A DNA stretch of 6,358 nt from Cytophagales bacterium (GTDB lineage Bacteria; Bacteroidota; Bacteroidia; Cytophagales; JAAEPT01). The stretch covers positions 1 to 6,358 of the forward strand of contig WTJX01000013.1 in assembly GCA_011524675.1 (NCBI GenBank), in the 5' to 3' direction. The stretch's first letter is position 1; the number at the start of each line of letters is the position of its first letter. A program made the translations under genes and the position numbers. The notes under the pieces are model-generated. The model was given only the letters and a program-made list of their open reading frames with translations. It was not told where the DNA came from and searched no databases. Positions 1 to 6,358 of this stretch are shown piece after piece.

Positions 1-2966
1 ATCAAGGAGAAATCACCACACACTATCATGGCACACATATTTCTGGAACGGTAGGTGCGGTAAGCAATAACGGTATAGGCGTGGCAGGCATAGCAGGAGG
101 AAATGGTACTAAGAAAGGCGTAAGATTAATGGCTTGTCAGATATTCAGTAGTCAAGGTTACTCAGCAGGTGGCTATAGCATAGCGCAGGCATATGTGTAT
201 TCTGCCGATAATGGTGCCGTTATTTCACAAAATAGTTGGAGTTTCTACAACCCTATGTCCACCCCTTCCTATATGAAAGAAGCCATTGATTATTTCATTG
301 AAACTGCGGGTACAGATGACGAAGGAAATCAAACAGGCCCTATGAAAGGGGGAATTGTTATTTTTGCCTCTGGTAATAATGGAGGACTCAATCGCTATGC
401 TCCCGCCGAATACGATAAAGTAATTGCTGTAGCAAGTACCGACAATGATGATAAAAAAAGTGGCTTTGCCAATTATGCTGACTGGGTAGATATCGCTGCG
501 CCAGGTAGAGGAATCATCAGTACAGACTTGAATAACAGCTACAGCAGCAGGCAAGGTACTTCCATGGCTTGCCCACATGTATCTGGAGTAGCTGCATTGA
601 TTGTCTCTAAATACAAAGGCGAAAACCTTACGCCTAATGCTGTACAAAAAAGATTGCTTTATACTACGGACAATATAGATCATGCTAATGATGCTTACCC
701 AACTTTCAAGGGAACAGGTCGCGTAAATGCATACTCTGCCTTACTGGATGAAGGAGAACTGCCCCCTAATGTCATCACTGATTTGACCATAACAGACACT
801 CAACAGACTTCCATTAGGCTTCAATGGACGGCTCCTACCAATACCGATGGCATATTCACTACCAATGCATCTTACTACGAACTGCGTTACTCTACCGAAC
901 CTATCACACAAGACAATTTTGAGAATGCTATCGTCATTGAAACATCTACCCCAAAAAATGCTGGAGAGATAGAAACTTTAACTGTAGAAGACCTTACTCC
1001 TTTTACGCCATATTATTTCGCTTTAGTCAGTGGAGACATTCATGCCAATGAAGCAGAAATATCAAATATTGCTACTACAAGTACGCTTGATGCTTCTGAG
1101 ATAGCAATCCCTATCAATACATTCAGTCTCTCTATTGACCCTAACGAGATCAAGTCTCTAAACTTTGAGATGATGAATAACGGTACAGCAGATTTGACCT
1201 ATACTATTCAAGAAATTTCTTCTGCTTATGACGACAGCAATATTTTTATAAAAGAGGACAACAACTCTCCTATAGCACCTGCTAGTAATGCTACGGTAAG
1301 CCTCATCATCAATGCAGAAAACTACATTCCAAACAACTATACGGAACAAATCACCATTAGCACCAATGATCCACTTACACCGACTGTCTATCTTACAGTC
1401 AACATACATGTCAACGGTACGCCTGAGATAGACTATCCAGCATCCATAAATTTTGGTGAAATCTATCTCAATCAACAAGTTACCAAGTCTATCAAAATAA
1501 AAAACAGTGGTACAGACACATTGAAAATTTATAGTATTGCATCTTCATCTGAGATTTACTCTATAGAGGAAAAAGCTACTGAACTCTACATAGGAGACTC
1601 AGTATATTATGACATAACCATTGCATCGGATGAAACAGTAAATTATGAAGCTAGTACATTTACCTTACATACAAATTTGAATGCAAGCCCAAGCATACAA
1701 GTTTTTGGAGGTATTATTTCTTCCCCTGTTACTATCGAAGAAATGCAAGAAGACTTATTGACTGGCTTTATAGACAAACAAAACATCAAGATATCAAACG
1801 AGGGAGCAGCAACAGACATCTCTTATGACATTTCTATACAATATGGAGACTCCATCAATAACTATTATGATGCTAGTATAGCTTATATAGAGGAAATAGA
1901 CGAAGAATTGGCCTCCATACTCACAGATGGACAGGCAAAACGTTTGCAAATGCTAAGTACAGAACTTAGCATTGCGACATTAGATAGCTTTGAGTTGCTC
2001 ATCATACATCACGAACTATCTTCACTAAGCAATACTACCATAGAAACTATACGCACATGGGTAAAAGATGGGCACAACCTTGCTATTTATGGCGGCGAAG
2101 ACGTTTTTAATTCTGTGGATAAAGCAAACGACTTATTATTTGAAACAGGAATCTCTTTAGAAACTCTTTCTGCGAGCAACAACACCTACTCAGGCTCATG
2201 GGATTATTTTTATTATCCAGACCATAGAAGTTCACCCAAAATATTTGAAGGTTCTTACTTGATTACTTCTACAAATGTTCATATGAATATCTCTAGTCCT
2301 GCAGTTCCTCTATTGCACAATGAAAGACCAGAGTTCCCCTCTCCTATTTATGACTATGCCGTGGTTGCCTCTTCCTATTTAGGCAAAGGAAAAGTATTGG
2401 TTTATTCTTGTGATGTACATGACGACAATACAAATAGCTACTTCCCTATCATAGCCAAATCCCTAGATTGGTTGATAGAGCCAAAAGGTTGGTTGAGTAC
2501 AAACACAGAAGCACATACCCTCTCACAAGGTAGTGATAGCACCATACAAATGGATATTAGCAGCAAAGGATTAAAAAGTGGTGAGTACTTAGCACAAGTA
2601 CATATCCATACAAATAATGAAGAAGGAGTCAACAATTATTTTTCTATCCCTGTTTCTTTGAAAGTATATGAAGAGTCGATAGTTGACGCAGAAAATAACC
2701 TAATATCTAATACCAACGAAAATGCAGTATTCCCTAACCCTTCAAATGGTAATTTTGAAATAAAAGTAAACTCAAACGCGTCTCAGTTCTTAACAAAAAT
2801 ATATACACAAGACGGAAGATTAGTCTCTCAAAAAAGCATGAGCAAAGCAGACAACTCAGATGTGATTGATTTTGATATTAGCAATTCACCCAACGGCATT
2901 TACTACATCAATGTAGAGGGCGACGAAAACTTTAGAGAAAACTTCAAGGTGTTTATAAAAAAATAA
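1..2966 (+). CDS. Secreted S8 subtilisin-like serine protease with Ig-like repeats and T9SS sorting domain (5' partial)
   Basis: An extracellular endopeptidase of the subtilisin family, cut at its N-terminus by the window edge. The frame is open from position 3 and gives 987 residues to TAA at 2964-2966. Numbering from the first visible codon, HGTHISGTVGA (codons from 27) carries the catalytic His9, SGNNG carries the oxyanion-hole Asn125 (375-377), and GTSMACPHVSG carries the nucleophile Ser187 (561-563). The catalytic Asp, propeptide and signal peptide must lie upstream. GTG at 81 is not the start, because it falls after the His motif. Downstream I see a fibronectin III-like domain (about 254-363), two ASH/choice-of-anchor-like Ig domains (about 366-471 and 473-571), and a third Ig-like domain whose halves (574-616 and 826-892) flank an alpha/beta module (624-825). 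A type A T9SS C-terminal domain follows (906-987). By family knowledge the product crosses the outer membrane through T9SS and is released or surface-attached after tail removal. Its substrate cannot be read from the sequence; nutrient protein degradation is the default guess. Confidence 0.95.
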   Translation, partial: QGEITTHYHGTHISGTVGAVSNNGIGVAGIAGGNGTKKGVRLMACQIFSSQGYSAGGYSIAQAYVYSADNGAVISQNSWSFYNPMSTPSYMKEAIDYFIETAGTDDEGNQTGPMKGGIVIFASGNNGGLNRYAPAEYDKVIAVASTDNDDKKSGFANYADWVDIAAPGRGIISTDLNNSYSSRQGTSMACPHVSGVAALIVSKYKGENLTPNAVQKRLLYTTDNIDHANDAYPTFKGTGRVNAYSALLDEGELPPNVITDLTITDTQQTSIRLQWTAPTNTDGIFTTNASYYELRYSTEPITQDNFENAIVIETSTPKNAGEIETLTVEDLTPFTPYYFALVSGDIHANEAEISNIATTSTLDASEIAIPINTFSLSIDPNEIKSLNFEMMNNGTADLTYTIQEISSAYDDSNIFIKEDNNSPIAPASNATVSLIINAENYIPNNYTEQITISTNDPLTPTVYLTVNIHVNGTPEIDYPASINFGEIYLNQQVTKSIKIKNSGTDTLKIYSIASSSEIYSIEEKATELYIGDSVYYDITIASDETVNYEASTFTLHTNLNASPSIQVFGGIISSPVTIEEMQEDLLTGFIDKQNIKISNEGAATDISYDISIQYGDSINNYYDASIAYIEEIDEELASILTDGQAKRLQMLSTELSIATLDSFELLIIHHELSSLSNTTIETIRTWVKDGHNLAIYGGEDVFNSVDKANDLLFETGISLETLSASNNTYSGSWDYFYYPDHRSSPKIFEGSYLITSTNVHMNISSPAVPLLHNERPEFPSPIYDYAVVASSYLGKGKVLVYSCDVHDDNTNSYFPIIAKSLDWLIEPKGWLSTNTEAHTLSQGSDSTIQMDISSKGLKSGEYLAQVHIHTNNEEGVNNYFSIPVSLKVYEESIVDAENNLISNTNENAVFPNPSNGNFEIKVNSNASQFLTKIYTQDGRLVSQKSMSKADNSDVIDFDISNSPNGIYYINVEGDENFRENFKVFIKK
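1872..2477 (+). other. Rossmann/GATase1-like alpha-beta module nested in an Ig-like domain of the subtilase
   Basis: This stretch alternates predicted strands and helices, unlike the all-beta domains around it. A strand (ASIAYIEEI) is followed by a helix. Then come a strand ending in FELLIIHHE, a helix with IRTWVKDG, and a strand NLAIYGGED. Near its end lie GKGKVLVYSCDVHDD and a helix IAKSLDWL. The pattern 'Asp-x-leu-leu-ile-ile-his ... trp-val-x-x-gly-x-x-leu' resembles the glutamine-amidotransferase-like and ThuA-like fold seen in other large secreted proteins. I see no convincing Cys nucleophile elbow: the only cysteine is in VYSCDVHDD. It is therefore probably a binding or structural module rather than an amidotransferase. 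The fold call is by eye. Confidence 0.5.
2718..2963 (+). other. T9SS type A C-terminal sorting domain (encoded segment of the subtilase)
   Basis: The last 82 or so residues of the protease match the usual pattern of the Por/type IX secretion tail. There is a PNPSNGNF opening, an alternating beta-strand stretch with an IYTQDGRLV turn, an NGIYYINV strand near the end, and a basic C-terminus (FKVFIKK). A short Asn/Glu-rich linker precedes it. In characterised systems this domain directs outer-membrane translocation and is then cleaved by a sortase-like protease (PorU). It is the strongest taxonomic marker in the window. Confidence 0.9.
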
Positions 2967-2982
2967 TGGTGTAGTGCTAACC
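2957..2982 (-). terminator. Candidate intrinsic terminator of the minus-strand gene pair
   Basis: Read on the minus strand, positions 2982-2968 can fold GGTTA / TAcACC around a GCAC loop, with one bulged C. This is followed directly by a T-rich run (2967-2957, seven consecutive T at its end). It lies 7 bp beyond the glycosyltransferase-like stop codon, where a terminator is expected. The stem is short and only partly G+C, so this is a weak prediction. The tail overlaps the last codons of the converging protease gene. Confidence 0.3.
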
Positions 2983-3014
2983 GCTCCCCTACTGTGCAGG
3001 AGGTTTTATTTTAT
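2979..3014 (+). terminator. Candidate intrinsic terminator of the subtilase gene
   Basis: On the plus strand CTCC (2984-2987) can pair with GGAG (2999-3002), extended past a bulge by C2982-G3003, with an 11-base loop. It is followed at once by TTTTATTTTAT (3004-3014). It begins 12 bp after the protease stop codon and overlaps the 3' end of the converging membrane-protein gene. The stem is short for a rho-independent terminator. Position and T-tract support it more than stem strength does. Confidence 0.35.
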
Positions 3015-4161
3015 AGTTGATTCCCAAAGCTGCCCAGTAAGCTAGTAACGGATAGAGAGGAACAAAGAAACGAGCATCCCAGTCCACCCACGTAAAAGCA
3101 ACAATGCTACTATGCAGTAAAAAGTAGAGTAAGCTAGGGCGCAATAAAGAAGTAGTAATCAACTTTTTGCGTATGCTTACAAATGAAAAGTAGTAGCTAG
3201 CCCAAAGTACAACAACAACTAAGGCGTTATGTGTCCAAGACCAAAATGGACGAATATGCATCCAATACCAACATAGTTTTGCCGTTGCCAACCGAATAAA
3301 AAACAATGGATTTTTGAACATAAAGCTCAGCATGTTATAAAGCTGTGCGTCATTTGATTTCACAACTTCTATATGTTGGGGAGGTGTAATGATAAAGAGA
3401 TCATGATATTCAAAATCGGGTAAATGATGCATCGCAAAGATGATGTCTCCATGCAGGTACATTTCCATTACGCTATGACTTTTGATGATCTGATTGCCAA
3501 GAAAAAAAAGCATACACAAAAAGCAAAGCACACCACTTACTTTGATAAGGCGATAAGATGGTTTGCAAATAAAGGTAACGATATAAGGAATGAGGATAGC
3601 TATAAATAACATGGGAGCAGTAGGCTTACAAAAAAAACATAACAAGCCAATGCTAGCTAAAAACAAATAGTTTAAGAAACTCCTTTTCCTAAAGGTGCGT
3701 GCCAAAGCATAGAAAAAAAAGCACAAGAAAGTACTATAAAGAGATTCTGTCAATACAAAAGAATGCCATATAAGATTGTCTTGAAAAAGCATAAAGACTG
3801 TTGAGGCTAAGAAAGCTGTGAGCTTATCTTTCGTAAAAAGCTGTACCGCTGCGTACAATGCCAATACAGACAAGTAACCCAATATATATTGACAACAAAT
3901 CAACAAGCTAAGTTTGGCACTGAACCACTGCGTGATATATACCAAAACGACGTAAGAAAAATACCAAAAATTTAAGGAGTCAAAGTAAAACCCTTTATGA
4001 AGGTTTTGGGCATAGTGGAGGTACCGAGGGGAATCATAGGCTCCCTTTACGCCATACTTATAATACAATGTGCTTGCTATGGCTAGATAAACACATGTAA
4101 TCCATAGCAAGGCAAAAGGTTTTGATATTTTGATAGAGTGTAAGCTATAATTTTTAAGCAT
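2989..4161 (-). CDS. Polytopic membrane protein, probable GT-C fold glycosyltransferase
   Basis: A 390-residue protein with about ten to eleven hydrophobic segments, including residues 15-34, 65-80, 85-107, 137-154, 163-199, 208-224, 311-330, 342-358 and 363-380. By family knowledge GT-C enzymes sit in the inner membrane and move sugars from polyprenyl-phosphate carriers to glycans, lipids or proteins outside the cytoplasm. Supporting features are an acidic residue in the first outer loop (YDSPRYLHYAQNL, Asp43 at 4033-4035), LTES (137-140), KPTAPML (179-185), and a C-terminal WDARFFVPLYPLLAY (361-375), a pattern common in these families. ATG at 4159-4161 is followed by basic residues and then the first membrane helix, giving a sensible start. 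No Shine-Dalgarno sequence precedes it, as is usual in Bacteroidota. It starts 4 bp after the beta-helix gene stops, so the two are likely cotranscribed and perhaps translationally coupled. Donor and acceptor are unknown. A non-enzymatic membrane protein of similar topology cannot be excluded. The gene ends with TAG. Confidence 0.75.
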   Translation of the reverse strand: MLKNYSLHSIKISKPFALLWITCVYLAIASTLYYKYGVKGAYDSPRYLHYAQNLHKGFYFDSLNFWYFSYVVLVYITQWFSAKLSLLICCQYILGYLSVLALYAAVQLFTKDKLTAFLASTVFMLFQDNLIWHSFVLTESLYSTFLCFFFYALARTFRKRSFLNYLFLASIGLLCFFCKPTAPMLFIAILIPYIVTFICKPSYRLIKVSGVLCFLCMLFFLGNQIIKSHSVMEMYLHGDIIFAMHHLPDFEYHDLFIITPPQHIEVVKSNDAQLYNMLSFMFKNPLFFIRLATAKLCWYWMHIRPFWSWTHNALVVVVLWASYYFSFVSIRKKLITTSLLRPSLLYFLLHSSIVAFTWVDWDARFFVPLYPLLAYWAALGINYKIKPPAQ

Positions 4162-4165
4162 GTAC

Positions 4166-6358
4166 TTATTGCGCGACAGTAGTAAACGACCAAAGGTCGC
4201 CCTTGACAGTAGTATTATCCTCTAATGTCAAGTCAGCTCTCCAATAGTACGTTTTACCCTTTTGAAGCTTTTGATTTTTTAGCGATACGATATTGTAAGG
4301 CAATGTTTTAGAGTCTATTTTTTTTAGCTCGTTGCTATCTTCTCCAAAATAGATTGTAGCCTTTTTAGCCCCCAAACCAGCAAGATACATTATTTCTGTA
4401 TCAAGCGGCACATTGACACCTTCATTTTTTGGAATAGGCATACTTGCTTGCCTTTCTAGTCTTCCAGGAATCCAATATACTTTATCACCATACTCATACG
4501 CCCCGATATCTGGAGCTTTCCCAAGGAAAGCAGGCGTAACTTCAATAGTTTTGCCTTTGGAAGTACAGCTTACTACTTCCCCTTGATCTATCAACTCTTT
4601 GGCATCTGCTTTCGGTCTAAAGTCCCAATTAGAGGCATCACGTATCATCTCAGATACTCTTTTTTTATTCTTCCCTCCCGCATAGTTATTGCTCGCAGTT
4701 CCAGGAATAGGTTTGTCCAAAAACTCTTGTGCTACATTGTTTTTAGTAATCGTATGAGCATTACCCCCAGAACCAAGATCTATATTTAGATCACTCTTGG
4801 CATCCATTGCCAAGTTATTATAAATCTCATGGTAATCTCCTTTGATATGCATACCGTCCCCATTAGAGGGGGAGTGTCGTCTATTGGATGACATACATAC
4901 ATTTCTAAAAGCATTTGCATGTACACCTTGCAGCGGTTTGTTGTTCCCATCATACCTTAAGTCCCTCTGCCCATTATTTATAAACCAATTATGGTGAGCC
5001 ACAGATTCTATCACAGCCGAGTGCGGCATATACATAGATGTGCCATCGGTATGAAGCAAGCCACAGCGTGTATGAAAGTTATACTCACATACTGTAGCAG
5101 GAATATTTTCGGCTTTATGCTCATTAGGCCTAAAGCGTTTACCATACCTTGCTTCCAAAGACATATTAGCCGAAAAACTTTGTGCATTGCCAGAAGTGTT
5201 CAAGGTATTGCGCCTATATGTAAGGTTTCTTACACGATCTAAATTGATGCTACTACTAGGATCAAAACCCTCTTTACGATCAACGCCCATATCGTTGTTG
5301 GCGCAAGCATAATCTATCATATAAAACAGATTGTTTTCGATAAGTAAGTCCTCCACAAAGTCCCCACTTAGTGCATTGCCATCGGCATATTTGAACGTAC
5401 AATTGTAAATAGTGATGTTTTCGCAAAAATCAGATTTAGTTCCAGCAAACTGAGCCGTTTCCGATGATCCTAAAACACCTAAGGCTCTTTTGGAACAAGT
5501 GTAATATGATAGATTACAATTTTTGATACTTATGTGGTCAGAGCTTTTGAAAGAAAAACTCGTTGCCCTAAAGTTTATACCGTCTATAACAATGTGTCTA
5601 GTATCATGATCCCCTTCAATAGCATAAGTAAGTGTTTTTCCTCTTACCTCTTTCTGGCTAGGTGCTTTTCCATCCTCTCCCCATAAGTACAGTGTCTTAG
5701 TCAATTCATCATAAGCCCACTCTTGTGGCATATCCAACATAGCCCTTTCGGCATCGCCTACGCCACCTTCAAAAAAATAATTATGCGTTGTTTTATACTT
5801 GAATAGTTCGGGGCTATACTCAAAAGTATTAGATCCTTTCGTATGGTTTTTTACAATTCTTGTTCCCGTAGCATGTGCACCAAACTGCATTAGAGCAATA
5901 CATCCGTTAAAAGAAATCCCTGCTTCTGCTATCTTCTTACCATTGGGACTATCATCTACGATATGTCCCAAGTGCTTAGGTTTATCATTGAATGAACCAG
6001 CCCCCTTTTGACAACGAGCCCCCGTTCTCCTCCATACAGTTTCACTAAAAGCTAAAGCATTAGGAAAACGCGCCAAGGTCATCAGCTTATCCCCTACAAA
6101 GAGCTGTGTAATATCTTTTTTCAGTTCCGTCTTGTAAATAGCGCCTTTGTCTAGTACCCATGGCGACTCTATTCTTTCCGTACCATCCAAGACTACTTCC
6201 TCACCTTTATAATTGGTAAGAGTCAGAGGCTTTTCTACAGTCCCTTGTTTCCCGTTTAAATCTATCTTTTCATGATAATCCCCACCTCTGACAAAACAAA
6301 CATCACCCGCAACCATTTGATCTATGGCAAATTGTATGCTCGCAAAAGGAGCTTTTAT
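4166..6358 (-). CDS. Right-handed parallel beta-helix protein, polysaccharide lyase/epimerase-like (5' partial)
   Basis: The frame is open from the right window edge to TAA (4166-4168), 730 visible residues. ATG at 6314-6316 is internal: the 14 codons before it read IKAPFASIQFAIDQ and run into MVAGDVCFVRGGDYHEKI. This is the usual first rung of lyase-type beta-helices ('P-F-x-T/S-I-x-x-A ... G-D-x-x-x-x-x-G-x-Y'). The signal peptide lies outside. Numbering from the first visible codon, about 31-245 hold LDGTERI, QLFVGDKL, ARFPN, EWAYDELTKTLYLW. About 250-545 hold Asn-rich coils (HIVIDGINF, ISIKNCNLS, ITIYNCTF, LLIENNLF). RDLRYDGNN (465-473) and NGDGMHIKGDYHEIYNN (499-515) are the best candidates for the functional face. 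DFRP...PDIGAYEYG closes the helix (about 579-624), followed by a fibronectin III-like domain (639-730) ending WSFTT. The fold is well supported. Activity is inferred: chondroitinase-B/PL6-like lyase, uronan epimerase or glycoside hydrolase are all possible, and I cannot assign catalytic residues. No T9SS tail is present. Confidence 0.88.
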   Translation of the reverse strand: MKAPFASIQFAIDQMVAGDVCFVRGGDYHEKIDLNGKQGTVEKPLTLTNYKGEEVVLDGTERIESPWVLDKGAIYKTELKKDITQLFVGDKLMTLARFPNALAFSETVWRRTGARCQKGAGSFNDKPKHLGHIVDDSPNGKKIAEAGISFNGCIALMQFGAHATGTRIVKNHTKGSNTFEYSPELFKYKTTHNYFFEGGVGDAERAMLDMPQEWAYDELTKTLYLWGEDGKAPSQKEVRGKTLTYAIEGDHDTRHIVIDGINFRATSFSFKSSDHISIKNCNLSYYTCSKRALGVLGSSETAQFAGTKSDFCENITIYNCTFKYADGNALSGDFVEDLLIENNLFYMIDYACANNDMGVDRKEGFDPSSSINLDRVRNLTYRRNTLNTSGNAQSFSANMSLEARYGKRFRPNEHKAENIPATVCEYNFHTRCGLLHTDGTSMYMPHSAVIESVAHHNWFINNGQRDLRYDGNNKPLQGVHANAFRNVCMSSNRRHSPSNGDGMHIKGDYHEIYNNLAMDAKSDLNIDLGSGGNAHTITKNNVAQEFLDKPIPGTASNNYAGGKNKKRVSEMIRDASNWDFRPKADAKELIDQGEVVSCTSKGKTIEVTPAFLGKAPDIGAYEYGDKVYWIPGRLERQASMPIPKNEGVNVPLDTEIMYLAGLGAKKATIYFGEDSNELKKIDSKTLPYNIVSLKNQKLQKGKTYYWRADLTLEDNTTVKGDLWSFTTVAQ

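Noticed and set aside
225..683. Open frame of 152 codons on the minus strand inside the protease gene
   Set aside because: It lies antisense to the catalytic domain, whose motifs prove the plus-strand frame, and its translation has no recognisable domain.
1158..1478. Open frame of 106 codons on the minus strand inside the protease gene
   Set aside because: Antisense shadow of the Ig-like region; no domain or signal, and an unusual composition for a real protein.
2040..2480. Functional glutamine amidotransferase activity in the nested alpha/beta module
   Set aside because: No nucleophile elbow with Cys and no clear catalytic His/Glu pair; only the fold resemblance is kept.
2438..2635. Open frame of 65 codons on the minus strand inside the protease gene
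   Set aside because: Antisense shadow with no supporting start context or family resemblance.
3424..3609. Open frame of 61 codons on the plus strand inside the membrane-protein gene
   Set aside because: Opposite strand to a frame with clear membrane helices and family motifs; Lys-rich translation reflects the complementary Phe/Leu codons.
4162..4180. Ribosome binding site for the membrane-protein gene
   Set aside because: The minus-strand sequence before ATG 4161 has no purine-rich Shine-Dalgarno match; only an A/T-rich stretch is present.
4583..6011. Three short plus-strand open frames (4583-4789, 4991-5242, 5799-6011)
   Set aside because: All are antisense to the beta-helix gene, whose frame is supported by repeated fold motifs throughout.
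1..6358. tRNA, rRNA, CRISPR array, insertion sequence, phage or defence genes
   Set aside because: Nearly all bases are accounted for by three coding regions; no direct-repeat arrays, terminal inverted repeats, transposase motifs or cloverleaf-like sequences were noticed.

Overview
The window (6,358 bp, AT-rich by eye) looks like a Bacteroidota chromosome segment. The main evidence is a C-terminal sorting domain of the type IX secretion system (T9SS, type A) on a large secreted subtilase; T9SS is restricted to that phylum and close relatives. The start with no Shine-Dalgarno sequence at 4161 also fits. A large subtilase beside a polysaccharide-type beta-helix protein suggests a polymer-degrading, perhaps marine or particle-associated, organism. 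That lifestyle and any lower rank are inference.

Layout: three genes cover almost everything. (1) Positions 1-2966, plus strand: the 3' part of an S8 subtilisin-like protease, cut by the left window edge. It keeps the catalytic His and Ser but not the catalytic Asp. After the peptidase come a fibronectin III-like domain, a series of Ig-like (ASH/choice-of-anchor type) domains, a Rossmann-like alpha/beta module apparently inserted inside the last Ig-like domain, and the T9SS tail. (2) Positions 2989-4161, minus strand: a polytopic membrane protein resembling GT-C glycosyltransferases. (3) Positions 4166-6358, minus strand: a right-handed parallel beta-helix protein of the polysaccharide lyase/epimerase type, cut at its 5' end by the right window edge.

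Genes 3 and 2 are separated by only 4 bp and are probably cotranscribed, beta-helix protein first. Gene 1 converges on them. The 22-bp gap and its flanks hold two weak back-to-back hairpins, each followed by a T-rich stretch on its own strand, which could serve as terminators for the two converging transcripts.

The two terminal genes both read open to the window edge, so the first start codons inside the window (GTG at 81; ATG at 6316 on the minus strand) are internal codons. No RNA genes, mobile elements, CRISPR arrays or long repeats were seen. I find no convincing new system. The points most worth a second look are the nested domain in the protease and the tight pairing of a beta-helix glycan-type enzyme with a GT-C-like membrane protein.
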